Shown: positions 37,251 through 45,796 of the stretch, in pieces
How positions within the stretch are numbered: the stretch's first letter is position 1
Layout: each line of letters opens with the position of its first letter
Assembly (NCBI RefSeq): GCF_029952955.1
Contig: NZ_JASATX010000004.1
Span: forward strand, 124,001-188,000
Direction of reading: 5' to 3'
DNA length: 64,000 nucleotides
From: Ruicaihuangia caeni
GTDB lineage: Bacteria; Actinomycetota; Actinomycetes; Actinomycetales; Microbacteriaceae
The notes under the pieces: model-generated
Seen by the model: only the letters and a program-made list of their open reading frames with translations
Told to the model about the DNA's origin: nothing
Database searches by the model: none
Position numbers and translations under genes: made by a program

Positions 37251-38523
37251 CCCGGTAGGCGACACCCGGCCAATCCTCGGCGCTGCTCACGCGGCGTCCG
37301 TCGATGAACGTACGGATGCCGGGCAACTGCCCTGCGGAAAGCTGCCGGTACTCGGCGTGGTCGGCCTGCACCACGGCAGCGTCCACCGGCTCGCCGAGGC
37401 GGTACGGCTCGAATCCCAGCGCCTCCAGCTCCGCGTCCGAGTACAGCGGGTCGTGCACGAGGGCGGTGGCGCCGCGCCGCTTGAGAGCCTCAACGGCGCC
37501 GAAGACGCCGGAGAAGGCCGTCTCCTTGACGCCGCCCCGGTAGGCGGCGCCGAGCACCACGATGCGCTGGCCAGCGAGGTCGCCGTGAGCGCCCTCAAGC
37601 ATCCCGATCGTGTAATCGGGCATATCGGCATTCGCCTGACGTGCTGCTCGTACGACGGTCGCCTCGGGGTCGTTCCAGAGGTACAGGCGCGGGTAGACGG
37701 GGATGCAGTGCCCGCCGACAGCGATGCCCGGCTGGTGGATGTGGCTGTAGGGCTGCGAGTTCGAGGCTTCGATGACCTTGTAGATGTCGATGCCGTTCTT
37801 CGCGGCGTAGAGCGCGAACTGGTTCGCCAGCCCGATGTTCACGTCGCGGTACGTCGTCTCGGCGAGTTTCGCGAGCTCTGATGCCTCAGCGCTGCCGAGA
37901 TCCCACACGCCGTTGGGGCGCGGCAGGTCGTCGCGCTCGTCGAAGTCGAGCACTGCCTCGTAGAACTCGATCGCGCGGCGCGCGCCTTCGTCGCTCAGGC
38001 CGCCCACGAGTTTCGGGTACTTGCGCAGGTCGGCGAACACGCGCCCGGTGAGCACCCGCTCGGGTGAGAACACGAGGTGGAAGTCCTCGCCCTCCTTGAG
38101 GCCGCTGATGTCTTCGAGCATGGGCTTCCACCGGGTGCGCGTGGTGCCGACCGGGAGAGTCGTCTCGTAGCTGACGAGGGTGCCTGGAGTGAGGTGCTCA
38201 GCGAGCGAGCGAGTCGCGGCATCCATCCAGCCGAAGTCGGGTTTCGCGTCCTGGTCGACGAACAGCGGCACGACGAGCACGATCGCGTCCGCGCCGGGCA
38301 CGGCGTCGGCGTAGTCGGTGGTGGCACGCAGCTTGCCCGCCGGCACGAGCTCGCTCAGCAGTTCCTGCAAGCGGCCCTCCCCCGGGAAGGGTTCGCGCCC
38401 CGCGTTGATGGATTCGACAGTGACGGGATTCACATCGACGCCAACGACGTCGTGTCCCTTCGATGCGAACTGCACGGCCAAGGGGAGGCCGATCTTGCCG
38501 AGGGCGATGACAGCGATCTTCAC
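37234..38523 (-). CDS. Nucleotide-sugar dehydrogenase, WbpA/WecC-like (UDP-HexNAc 6-dehydrogenase)
   Basis: A 429-residue NAD-dependent dehydrogenase: VIALGKIGLPLAVQFASKGHDVVGVDVN, SYETTLPVGTTRTRWKP, FSPERVLTGRVFADL, ELAKLAETTYRDVNIGLANQFALYA and PGIAVGGHCIPVYP with the catalytic Cys. This layout is the UDP-GlcNAc/UDP-ManNAc dehydrogenase branch, distinct from the Ugd at 15944. It would supply the UDP-HexNAc-uronate that the WbpB/WbpE/WbpD-like enzymes at 47805-50463 need. GTG start with an AGAAGGA ribosome site; TAGAAT at 38569-38574 is a likely -10. Confidence 0.87.
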   Translation of the reverse strand: MKIAVIALGKIGLPLAVQFASKGHDVVGVDVNPVTVESINAGREPFPGEGRLQELLSELVPAGKLRATTDYADAVPGADAIVLVVPLFVDQDAKPDFGWMDAATRSLAEHLTPGTLVSYETTLPVGTTRTRWKPMLEDISGLKEGEDFHLVFSPERVLTGRVFADLRKYPKLVGGLSDEGARRAIEFYEAVLDFDERDDLPRPNGVWDLGSAEASELAKLAETTYRDVNIGLANQFALYAAKNGIDIYKVIEASNSQPYSHIHQPGIAVGGHCIPVYPRLYLWNDPEATVVRAARQANADMPDYTIGMLEGAHGDLAGQRIVVLGAAYRGGVKETAFSGVFGAVEALKRRGATALVHDPLYSDAELEALGFEPYRLGEPVDAAVVQADHAEYRQLSAGQLPGIRTFIDGRRVSSAEDWPGVAYRVIGRG

Positions 38524-38568
38524 GAAGCGTTCCTTCTCATCAGCGACGTACCGAACGGCACCCCCGCG

Positions 38569-38574
38569 ATTCTA
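38569..38574 (-). promoter_or_regulatory. Probable -10 box of the WbpA-like gene
   Basis: TAGAAT on the reverse strand, 45 bases upstream of GTG 38523 in the 148-base divergent gap. CACAAT at 38633-38638 may serve the forward GT4 gene. Confidence 0.45.
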
Positions 38575-38671
38575 CGTTGCGCCTGCGCGCGGGGCGGCGA
38601 GAGGCCGCTCAGGTTGCGTCCCCCGCGTGCGGCACAATTGAGGCGGGAGTTCACAACAACGAGAGGGAGCC

Positions 38672-39922
38672 GTGACGCGGAAGTTGCATGGAAAGCGACT
38701 TGCGTTGGTCAGCCGCATCTTCATGCCTGAGCCGGCTGCGGCGTCATATCGGCTCGCAGCGCTCGCGGTGGCTCTAAGCGACTCGGGAGCTCGCGTTCGC
38801 GTCGTCACGACGCGGGCGCCGCGCGGGTTCGCTGATGATCGGTTCGCCCTGCAGGGCGTTCAGATCGACAGAGCGCCCGTGTTGCGTGATCGCACCGGTT
38901 ACGTGCGGGGCTATCTCCAATACATGAGTTTCGACCTGCCCGCGCTGCTGCGCATCCTGCTCGCGACGCGGCCAGACTTCATCGTGGTCGAGCCACCCCC
39001 GACCACCGGGTGCATCGTGCGCGTCGCAGCGCGGATCAAGCGCACTCGATACGCGTACTTCGCAGCCGACATCTGGTCGGATGCCGTGCTGGCGACGACC
39101 GCGCCGCGCGCTGTGGCGCGTATGGTTCGCGCTCTCGAACGCTGGGCTGTTGAAGGCGCCGACATCGTGCTTTCGACATCGGACGAAAGCACGGAGCGCC
39201 TGAAGGAACTGTTTCCGAGTGTGCGCGTCGTGACCGTAGGGAATGGGATCGACACCGGCGTCTTCGTGCCAGAGGGAGAAGTGCGCAGCGACGGCGACGG
39301 CCCGTACTTCCTCTATGCCGGCACGGCCTCGGAAGTGCATGGAGCTGCCGTCTTCATCAAAGCGTTCCAGCAGGTGCTGGCGCACCGGCCCGAAGCAAGG
39401 TTGGTGTTCATCGGTCACGGTGCCGACTATGACGAGCTTCGCGCGGCGGCGGAGAAGCTGCCTGACGGCGCCGTCCGATTCTATGAGCGTCTCTCTCCCG
39501 AAGAGCTCGGGCCGTGGATCAGGGGTGCCGTCGCGACGCTGGCGAGCGTTCACCCCGACCATTACCACCGGGCGTTCCCCACGAAAATGTATGCTTCAGT
39601 CGCCTGCGGCACCCCCGTCATCTACTCGGGAATCGGACCGGGGCGACAGTTCGCCACCCAGAATCGCCTGGGATGGGGAGTCGACTATGATTCAAGCCGG
39701 GTCGCAGAAGCAATGCGAGCGGCGCTCGAACGCACCGTTGACGCGCAGGAGCGCACCCGCATCGCCGAGTGGGCGCGCCGCCATGTCTCGCTTGACGCAG
39801 TAGGCAGACGCGCTGTCGACGCTGTCGCCGCCCGGATCGCCGACGGAACCGCGCGCAGCGCGCGAGCCTTGCGCAAGCAGGCGGCGGGAGAGGAACCAGG
39901 ATCGCGTGCCGCGCAACGCTGA
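38672..39922 (+). CDS. Glycosyltransferase family 4 (WbuB-like)
   Basis: A 416-residue GT4 enzyme. The N-terminal domain has RLALVSRIFMPEPAAASYRLAALAVAL and FIVVEPPPTTGCIVRVAARI followed by YAYFAADIWSDA; the C-terminal domain has VVTVGNGIDTGVF, FLYAGTASEVHGAAVFIKAF, RLVFIGHGAD and FPTKMYASVACGTPVIYSG. This resembles WbuB-type GlcNAc/FucNAc transferases. GTG start with a GAGAGGGAG ribosome site. First gene of a tight forward run to 43933; the next gene overlaps it. Confidence 0.85.
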   Translation: MTRKLHGKRLALVSRIFMPEPAAASYRLAALAVALSDSGARVRVVTTRAPRGFADDRFALQGVQIDRAPVLRDRTGYVRGYLQYMSFDLPALLRILLATRPDFIVVEPPPTTGCIVRVAARIKRTRYAYFAADIWSDAVLATTAPRAVARMVRALERWAVEGADIVLSTSDESTERLKELFPSVRVVTVGNGIDTGVFVPEGEVRSDGDGPYFLYAGTASEVHGAAVFIKAFQQVLAHRPEARLVFIGHGADYDELRAAAEKLPDGAVRFYERLSPEELGPWIRGAVATLASVHPDHYHRAFPTKMYASVACGTPVIYSGIGPGRQFATQNRLGWGVDYDSSRVAEAMRAALERTVDAQERTRIAEWARRHVSLDAVGRRAVDAVAARIADGTARSARALRKQAAGEEPGSRAAQR

Positions 39923-41105
39923 CCCATCGCAACACCGTGCCGAGATTCTTTGCATCTCTCTATCCCCCATCCGGAGTGACGCTCGGGTGCTTCGCCAGCT
40001 CGAGGCGCTCAAGCAGCACGGCAGCGTGACCACTGTCGGGTTCGGCGCAGCCCCTGACGGAGTTGCACAGCACATCGAAGTGCCTGCCGACTTGAAGACA
40101 TTGCCACAGACGTTCTCGGGAGTTCTCAACCTGGCACTGCGGCGGATGAGAGCCTCGGAACTCGCAGCGCCGGCCGTCCGGTTCGCACTGGCTGCCCTCG
40201 AAGGTCGTCGGTTCGACCTGGTCGTCGCCAATGAGGCGCGCGTGCTGGGTCTTGCGCACGCCGTGTCTCGGGGAGCACCGGTTTGGGCCGATATGCACGA
40301 GTGGGCGCCGGAGGAGAGGACGCAGATCCTCTCCTGGAAACTTCTGGTGGCGCCGTTCATCTCCCACTTGTGCGACCGGTACCTCCCTCGATCGAAAGCC
40401 GTGACGGCCGTGTGCGGGTCGATCGCCGACCTCTACCGCTCCTACTTCGGCGTCGAGACCTCGGTTGTCCGAAATGCTGGCCCCTACCTGGACCTCACGC
40501 CGAGCGAGTCGAATCCTGATCGAGTGAGGCTGGTGCACAGCGGTGCCGCTATCAGGGGTCGCGGGCTCGAGGCGATGATCGAGGTCGTCGAGACCCTCGA
40601 TGCCCGATACACGCTCGATCTCTACCTCATGCCTGGCGGCGATGGTGGCGCATATCTCGACGAACTCCGCAGACGGGCGGAAGGTTCCGCGCGCATCGTG
40701 TTCCACGAGCCCGTCACACCTGCGGAACTGCCTCGGGAGCTGAACAAGTACGACGTGGGCATCTTCTGGATCCCGCCTACCAATACCAACGCGAAGCTCA
40801 CCCTTCCGAATAAGTTCTTCGACTATGTGCAGGCCCGGCTGGCGATCGCAGTGGGGCCGAGCCCCGAGATGGCTGCGCTCGTCCGCGAGTACTCGCTCGG
40901 GGTCGTGAGTTCGAGTTGGGATGTGCGGTCGTATCGTGAGTCGCTGCTCGAACTCGACGGTCCGGGCATCGAGTCCGCGAAGCGCGCTGCCCACGCCGCC
41001 GCGTCGCAACTGAGCTCAGCGACCGATGCGCGGCACATGAGCGAAGTGATCACCGCGCTGCTGGCCGCATCGCGAGAGGCGGCAGGGGTGACGGATGCCG
41101 AGTGA
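39906..41105 (+). CDS. Glycosyltransferase family 4, paralogue of the one at 46585
   Basis: A 399-residue GT4-like protein: ILCISLSPIRSDARVLRQLEAL, VTTVGFGAAPDG, VWADMHEWAPEERTQ, RVRLVHSGAAIRGRGLEAMI, YTLDLYLMPGG and TLPNKFFDYVQARLAIAVGPSPEMA. The last segment, and the overall order of motifs, are shared with the protein at 46585-47733. Start is GTG 39906, overlapping the previous gene by 17 bases. Donor sugar unknown; because a paralogue accompanies the acetamidino genes, both may handle related amino-uronic acids. Confidence 0.83.
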   Translation: MPRNADPSQHRAEILCISLSPIRSDARVLRQLEALKQHGSVTTVGFGAAPDGVAQHIEVPADLKTLPQTFSGVLNLALRRMRASELAAPAVRFALAALEGRRFDLVVANEARVLGLAHAVSRGAPVWADMHEWAPEERTQILSWKLLVAPFISHLCDRYLPRSKAVTAVCGSIADLYRSYFGVETSVVRNAGPYLDLTPSESNPDRVRLVHSGAAIRGRGLEAMIEVVETLDARYTLDLYLMPGGDGGAYLDELRRRAEGSARIVFHEPVTPAELPRELNKYDVGIFWIPPTNTNAKLTLPNKFFDYVQARLAIAVGPSPEMAALVREYSLGVVSSSWDVRSYRESLLELDGPGIESAKRAAHAAASQLSSATDARHMSEVITALLAASREAAGVTDAE

Positions 41106-41778
41106 GCCCTTCGCCTCGTCGACGTGGGTGGTCATCCCCATGTACAACGAGGCGACCATGATCCGAACGGTCGTCGAGGATGTGCGTCGTCATTTCCCGA
41201 ACGTCGTGTGTGTCGACGACGGCTCGTCCGACACCTCGCCCGAAGAAGCCTTGGCGGCAGGCGCGGTGGTCGTGCGGCATCCGATCAACCTGGGTCAGGG
41301 CGCGAGTCTGCAGACCGGCATCGAGTATGCTCTTTCAGACCCGGCCATGAGCGCGCTGGTGACGTTCGACGCCGACGGGCAGCACCAGGTGGCGGATGCC
41401 GTGGAGATGGTCGAGCGGCTTCACCGCGACGGCCTCGACATCGTGATCGGTTCGCGGTTCATCGACGACAGGACGAACGTTGGCGCGGCCAAGCGCGCGG
41501 TACTCAAGACCGCAGCAGCGTATTCACGATTCACCAGCGGTATGGCTCTGACCGATGCCCACAACGGCCTCCGTGTCCTGGGCCGCGATCTTGCGGGGCG
41601 TGTCAAGCTGCGTCAGAACAGGATGGCGCACGCCTCGGAACTCATCGACACGGTCGGGTCGCTCGGTGTGAAGTGGGCGGAGCATCCCACGCATATCGTG
41701 TACACCGAGTACTCACGATCGAAGGGTCAATCGTTGCTGAACTCAGTCAATATCCTCGTCGACCTGTTTTTCCGGTGA
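41095..41778 (+). CDS. Glycosyltransferase family 2 (DPM1/DPG-synthase-like)
   Basis: A 227-residue GT2 protein: WVVIPMYNEATMIRTVVEDV, VVCVDDGSSDTSPEEAL, RHPINLGQGASLQTGIEYAL, VTFDADGQHQVADAV (DXD) and IVIGSRFIDDRTNVGAAKR. Proteins of this form transfer a sugar to a polyprenyl phosphate (as in DPM1 and GtrB). In many loci they pair with a small DUF2304 membrane protein, which follows here with a one-base overlap. It overlaps the preceding GT4 gene by 11 bases. It may charge undecaprenyl phosphate with a sugar for the flippase and GT-C proteins of the locus. Confidence 0.86.
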   Translation: MPSEPFASSTWVVIPMYNEATMIRTVVEDVRRHFPNVVCVDDGSSDTSPEEALAAGAVVVRHPINLGQGASLQTGIEYALSDPAMSALVTFDADGQHQVADAVEMVERLHRDGLDIVIGSRFIDDRTNVGAAKRAVLKTAAAYSRFTSGMALTDAHNGLRVLGRDLAGRVKLRQNRMAHASELIDTVGSLGVKWAEHPTHIVYTEYSRSKGQSLLNSVNILVDLFFR

Positions 41779-42155
41779 TGTTCATGCAGATCGTCTTTCA
41801 GATCGTCGCCATCATCGTCATCGTCGCCGCCGCGATCTTCACGCTCCGAGGCGGCGGCGCCCGGCATCAGGCGCTCCGTCGCATCTTCATGGTGTTCTTC
41901 ATCGCCGCCGCGGCATCTTCCGTCGCGTTCCCTGGCATCTGGACCTGGATGGCGAAGCTCGTGGGCGTCGGTCGGGGTGCCGACCTGCTGCTGTACATGC
42001 TGGTGCTGACCTTCCTCGGCTTCGTTGCGACCACGTACCGGCGCTTTCGGTCGTTGGAGCGGGATGTGACCGAACTTGCGCGCCATCTCGCCCTTGCGGA
42101 GGCCGGCGCGGGACAGGCCCGCGACAAGCCCGCCGGCGATACGGAGCCGTCCTGA
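41778..42155 (+). CDS. DUF2304 family small membrane protein
   Basis: A 125-residue protein with three helices (IVFQIVAIIVIVAAAIFTL; RRIFMVFFIAAAASSVAFPG; LLLYMLVLTFLGFVATTYR) followed by a coiled RFRSLERDVTELARHLALAEA tail. DUF2304 proteins usually follow DPM1-like GT2 genes and are thought to be membrane partners or flippase helpers. The start overlaps the GT2 stop by one base (TGATG) and the stop overlaps the next ATG in the same manner, so the three genes are translationally coupled. Confidence 0.85.
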   Translation: MFMQIVFQIVAIIVIVAAAIFTLRGGGARHQALRRIFMVFFIAAAASSVAFPGIWTWMAKLVGVGRGADLLLYMLVLTFLGFVATTYRRFRSLERDVTELARHLALAEAGAGQARDKPAGDTEPS

Positions 42156-43933
42156 TGCGGCAGGTCTTCGGCGTCTACAGTGATTTCCTTGGCGTACTGC
42201 CGTCGAACGCGCGGCGTTTCGTCGCACTCTTCTCGGTGCTGCAAGCGGCGCTCGCTCTCCTCGACGCGCTCGCACTCGGACTGCTTGCGCTCACGATCGC
42301 GCCGCTCAGCACGGGTCAGCCGGTGGTTCTCCCGCTCATCGGTGAGCTCGACGATGCCGGCGCGCTCGTCGCGGTCGCCGCGGTGTGCGCGCTGATCATC
42401 GCGAAGGGCCTGCTGTCGGTGCTGCTGCTCCGCTGGGCGACTCAGAGATTCGCCCGGTATGAGCTCGAGATCGGCACCCGCTTGTTCCGCGCATTCATGG
42501 CTGCGCCTTGGCTCGTGCGCCTGCGGAAGAACTCATCCGATATCGTCCGCTTGGCGGACTCGAGCGTCAACGCGGCCGTGATGAGTTTTCTGCTCCCTGG
42601 GTCGACCATCCTCGGTGAGATCGCGAGCCTTGTCGCAATCCTCTTGGTGCTGGTCATCGCGCAGCCTGCCATCGCCCTGGTGACGCTGTTGTACCTCGGG
42701 GCGATCGGAGCTGTCCTGTACTTCTGGATCGCCCGGCATGCGCGAACCGCGGGCCGTGTGAATCTTCAATTCACCCTGCAGTCCGGGCGGTTCATCACCG
42801 AAATGGTCGGTGCAATGAAGGAGATCACCCTCAGGAACAAGAATGGCGAGGTCGTCGACGTCGTGCGTCGAAGCCGCGAGCACAGTACGAGGGCCCGCGC
42901 CAACGTGTACTTCTTGGGGCAGGTGCCTCGTTTCGTGCTCGAGTCGGCCATTGTGGGGGGCTTCGTGCTGGTGGGCGCGGTTGGATTCACGCTTGGCGGT
43001 GCCGGCGACGCGATCACTGCGGTAGCCCTGTTCGGTCTCGCGGGATTCAGGATGGCACCCTCGATCATCAGGCTGCAGTCCGTGCTGTCTCAGATGATCT
43101 CCGCCGTGCCTCATCCGGTCGCCGTGACCGATGAGATCCGCACCGCCGAGGAGGCATCAGCGGGGCGCGAGGCAGCGGAAGGAGCGCCGTTCCCGACGAA
43201 CCCGAGGAAACTTGAATTGTCGGAGGTCGTATTCAAGTACTCCTCCGATGCGCGCCCAGCAGTCGATTCCGTGAGCCTGACGATACCGTTCGGAACCACT
43301 GCGGCGGTCGTCGGTCAATCGGGCTCGGGCAAGTCCACGCTGGTAGACCTCATTCTTGGATTGATCGACCCGACCGGTGGAACAATCACTGTGGACGGCG
43401 CGTCGACGGCGTCGCTGACTCAATCGTGGCGCGAGCGGGTGGCCTATGTGCCGCAAGAGGTAGCGCTGTTCGATGGCACCGTTGCAGAGAACGTCGCGCT
43501 CAGTTGGTCGGGGGAGTTCGATCGCGACCGTGTTCGCGCCGCGCTACGACGTGCGCAACTGCTCGACACCGTGGAGAGCCGGGAAGGTGGAATCGATGCG
43601 CGGGTCGGAGAGCGCGGGCTCGCGCTTTCGGGCGGCCAGCGCCAGCGTCTCGGAATCGCTCGCGCACTCTACGCCGAACCGCTTGTGCTCGTACTCGATG
43701 AGGCGACGAGTGCGTTGGACACCAAAACAGAGGCAGCGGTCATGGAATCGATCCGCGACCTGCGCGGCGACGTCACCCTGGTGATCGTGGCGCACCGACT
43801 CGCAACGGTGAAGGACGCTGATCAGGTGTTCTACCTGAAAGATGGTCGGGTTGCTGGTTCGGGTCGGTTCTCAGAGGTCGTCGCGACGGTGCCGGAGTTT
43901 GCGCAACAGGCAGCGCTCGCGGGCCTTGTCTGA
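42155..43933 (+). CDS. ABC transporter, fused permease-ATPase (MsbA/PglK-like flippase candidate)
   Basis: A 592-residue exporter half-transporter: about six helices in residues 1-310, then a nucleotide-binding domain with Walker A VGQSGSGKST, the Q-loop VAYVPQEVALFDGTVAENV, signature LALSGGQRQRLGIARAL, Walker B LVLVLDEATSALD and the His switch IVAHRLATV. Homodimers of this type flip lipid-linked oligosaccharides (PglK) or export lipids and peptides. A position at the end of a glycosyltransferase operon supports a lipid-linked sugar substrate. It gives the locus a second export route beside Wzm/Wzt. Confidence 0.87.
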   Translation: MRQVFGVYSDFLGVLPSNARRFVALFSVLQAALALLDALALGLLALTIAPLSTGQPVVLPLIGELDDAGALVAVAAVCALIIAKGLLSVLLLRWATQRFARYELEIGTRLFRAFMAAPWLVRLRKNSSDIVRLADSSVNAAVMSFLLPGSTILGEIASLVAILLVLVIAQPAIALVTLLYLGAIGAVLYFWIARHARTAGRVNLQFTLQSGRFITEMVGAMKEITLRNKNGEVVDVVRRSREHSTRARANVYFLGQVPRFVLESAIVGGFVLVGAVGFTLGGAGDAITAVALFGLAGFRMAPSIIRLQSVLSQMISAVPHPVAVTDEIRTAEEASAGREAAEGAPFPTNPRKLELSEVVFKYSSDARPAVDSVSLTIPFGTTAAVVGQSGSGKSTLVDLILGLIDPTGGTITVDGASTASLTQSWRERVAYVPQEVALFDGTVAENVALSWSGEFDRDRVRAALRRAQLLDTVESREGGIDARVGERGLALSGGQRQRLGIARALYAEPLVLVLDEATSALDTKTEAAVMESIRDLRGDVTLVIVAHRLATVKDADQVFYLKDGRVAGSGRFSEVVATVPEFAQQAALAGLV

Positions 43934-43969
43934 GACGACTGCCCGGCATTCTCCCGGATTCAGGAGTGA

Positions 43970-43975
43970 TATCTT
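43970..43975 (+). promoter_or_regulatory. Possible -10 box of the amidotransferase operon
   Basis: TATCTT in the 115-base gap between the flippase-like gene and the amidotransferase gene, about 74 bases before the ATG at 44049. No clear -35 box. The gap suggests a separate transcription unit. Confidence 0.35.
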
Positions 43976-44048
43976 GGAGCGCTGCGGCTGTGAGGCATGC
44001 GCGTCGAAATGCGGGCTGCGGCCCGGACTCACCGCTGGAGGATCCTGA

Positions 44049-45194
44049 ATGACTGCTGCCCGAGAGTACCGCATGTGCACGCGGACGGTCATGGACACGA
44101 CCGACCCCGACATCACCTTCGACTCCGAAGGGGTCTCGTCGCACGCGCTCCGATACGATCGCGAGTTCGCAGCCATCGTCGACGCTGCTACCAAGGGCGA
44201 ACGCCTCGGTGAACTGCAGAAGATCGTCGCGGAGATCAAGAAGGCCGGTGAGGGCAAGCCCTACGACTGCATTGTCGGGGTGAGCGGCGGCGTCGACAGC
44301 ACATACCTCATCCTTCAGGCCGTCAAGCTCGGCCTCAGACCCCTCGCCGTGCACTTCGACAGCGGCTGGAACTCCGAGCTCGCCGTCGGCAACATCAAGA
44401 ACATCGTCGATCGCCTCGGCCTCGACCTGTACACCGATGTGGTCGATTGGCGCGAAATGCGCGACCTTCAGCTCTCCTTCTTCAAGGCGTCGGTGCCGAA
44501 TTGCGATATCCCGACCGACCACGCGTTCTCGCGCGTGGCATTCCAGCAGGCTGAGAAGTACGGGATCAAGTACATCCTCGGAGGCAGCAACCTCGCGAGC
44601 GAGTCGGTACTGCCGCAGGCGTGGGGTTACAACGCATCCGATGCCAGGCACCTGAAAGCCATCCAGCGAAAGTTTGGCAGCGTGAAGCTCAAGACGTATC
44701 CGACGCTCGGGCTGTTCAAGCGACACATCTGGTATGAAGCGATTCGCGGCATCAAGACCGTCAAGATGCTGAACTACCTTCCGTACAATTATGTCGAGGC
44801 CAAGGCGCAGATCACTGAGGAGCTCGGGTGGCGCGACTACGGCGGCAAGCACTACGAGTCGGTCTTCACCCGTTACTTCCAGGGCTACTACCTTCCGATG
44901 AAGTTCGGATTCGACAAGCGGCTCGCCCACTACTCCTCGCTCATACTGTCGGGTCAGATGACCCGCGAAGAGGCGCTCGAGCTGCTCAAGCAGCCCAACT
45001 ATCCGGAGGCGCTTCGGAAGCAGGATCACGAGTTCATCGCCAAGAAGCTCGGTGTCTCCACCTCAGAGCTCGAGGAGATATACGCCCGCCCGATCGCTGA
45101 TCACATGTCCTATCCGAACTCCAAGTGGGCGTGGGATCAGACCCTGAAGCTCGCGCGCCTCGCGGCGAGACTCGTCAAGAGGTTCCGTCGTTGA
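44049..45194 (+). CDS. N-acetyl sugar amidotransferase (WbpG/PseA family)
   Basis: A 381-residue PP-loop ATPase: CIVGVSGGVDSTYLI is the ATP pyrophosphatase loop, and YILGGSNLASESVLP, KMLNYLPYNYVEAKAQIT and GWRDYGGKHYESVFTRYFQGYYLP are hallmarks of the family. It uses ATP and ammonia to turn an N-acetyl group into an acetamidino group on a nucleotide sugar, with ammonia from the HisH2/HisF2 pair encoded next. The family usually begins with CxxC and a second GVCxxC pair; here the text is MCTRTVMD and EGVSSHA, so three of four Cys are lost. A strong GGAGG ribosome site precedes ATG 44049. Base composition is lower in G+C than neighbours. Confidence 0.9.
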   Translation: MTAAREYRMCTRTVMDTTDPDITFDSEGVSSHALRYDREFAAIVDAATKGERLGELQKIVAEIKKAGEGKPYDCIVGVSGGVDSTYLILQAVKLGLRPLAVHFDSGWNSELAVGNIKNIVDRLGLDLYTDVVDWREMRDLQLSFFKASVPNCDIPTDHAFSRVAFQQAEKYGIKYILGGSNLASESVLPQAWGYNASDARHLKAIQRKFGSVKLKTYPTLGLFKRHIWYEAIRGIKTVKMLNYLPYNYVEAKAQITEELGWRDYGGKHYESVFTRYFQGYYLPMKFGFDKRLAHYSSLILSGQMTREEALELLKQPNYPEALRKQDHEFIAKKLGVSTSELEEIYARPIADHMSYPNSKWAWDQTLKLARLAARLVKRFRR

Positions 45195-45796
45195 CGGTCT
45201 CCATAGTCGACTACGGGCTGGGGAATCTCGGCTCCGTGTTCAACATGCTGAGGCGCATCGGCGAGGACGCACGCATCGTCTCCGAGCCTTCGGAACTAGC
45301 CGCGAGCGAGCGACTACTGCTCCCGGGCGTGGGCGCTTTCGATGTGGGCGTCGATCGACTGGAACGCACCGGGTTCGCAGATGGAGTACGCGAGTTCGCA
45401 GCGTCCGGCAAACCCTTGCTGGGCATCTGCCTCGGGATGCAACTGCTCTTCGAACGGAGTGAGGAGGGTGGCGCCCGCGGGCTCGGGCTCATGGCCGGCG
45501 GCAGCCGCCGGTTCGCCGCTGGTCCGTCGCTGCGGATCCCTCACATGGGCTGGAACTCGATCATTCCAGTCAGAGAAGATCCGCTGCTCAAGGGAGTCGA
45601 GGACGACAACCGTTTCTACTTCGTTCACAGCTACCACGTGGTGCCGGACGACCCGGCCCACGTGCTGGCAGAGAGCGACTACGGTGGTCGCTTCGTCGCA
45701 ATGGTCCGCCACGATAACGTCGCGGGAGCGCAGTTCCACCCGGAGAAGAGCCATGCATTCGGCATGACGGTCCTCAGAAATTTCGCCCAGCAATGA
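45191..45796 (+). CDS. hisH2: Glutamine amidotransferase, HisH2-type (acetamidino pathway)
   Basis: Class I glutaminase of 201 residues: SIVDYGLGNLGSVFNML, PGVGAFDVG, LLGICLGMQLLFERSEEGG with the nucleophile Cys, IPHMGWNSI, and GAQFHPEKSH with the catalytic His and Glu. All three catalytic residues are present, so glutamine hydrolysis should work. Context, not sequence alone, assigns it to the sugar amidotransferase (as in wbpG-hisH2-hisF2) rather than to histidine synthesis; no other his gene is near. The start is TTG 45191 overlapping the previous stop; it ends overlapping the hisF2 start. Confidence 0.88.
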   Translation: MTVSIVDYGLGNLGSVFNMLRRIGEDARIVSEPSELAASERLLLPGVGAFDVGVDRLERTGFADGVREFAASGKPLLGICLGMQLLFERSEEGGARGLGLMAGGSRRFAAGPSLRIPHMGWNSIIPVREDPLLKGVEDDNRFYFVHSYHVVPDDPAHVLAESDYGGRFVAMVRHDNVAGAQFHPEKSHAFGMTVLRNFAQQ

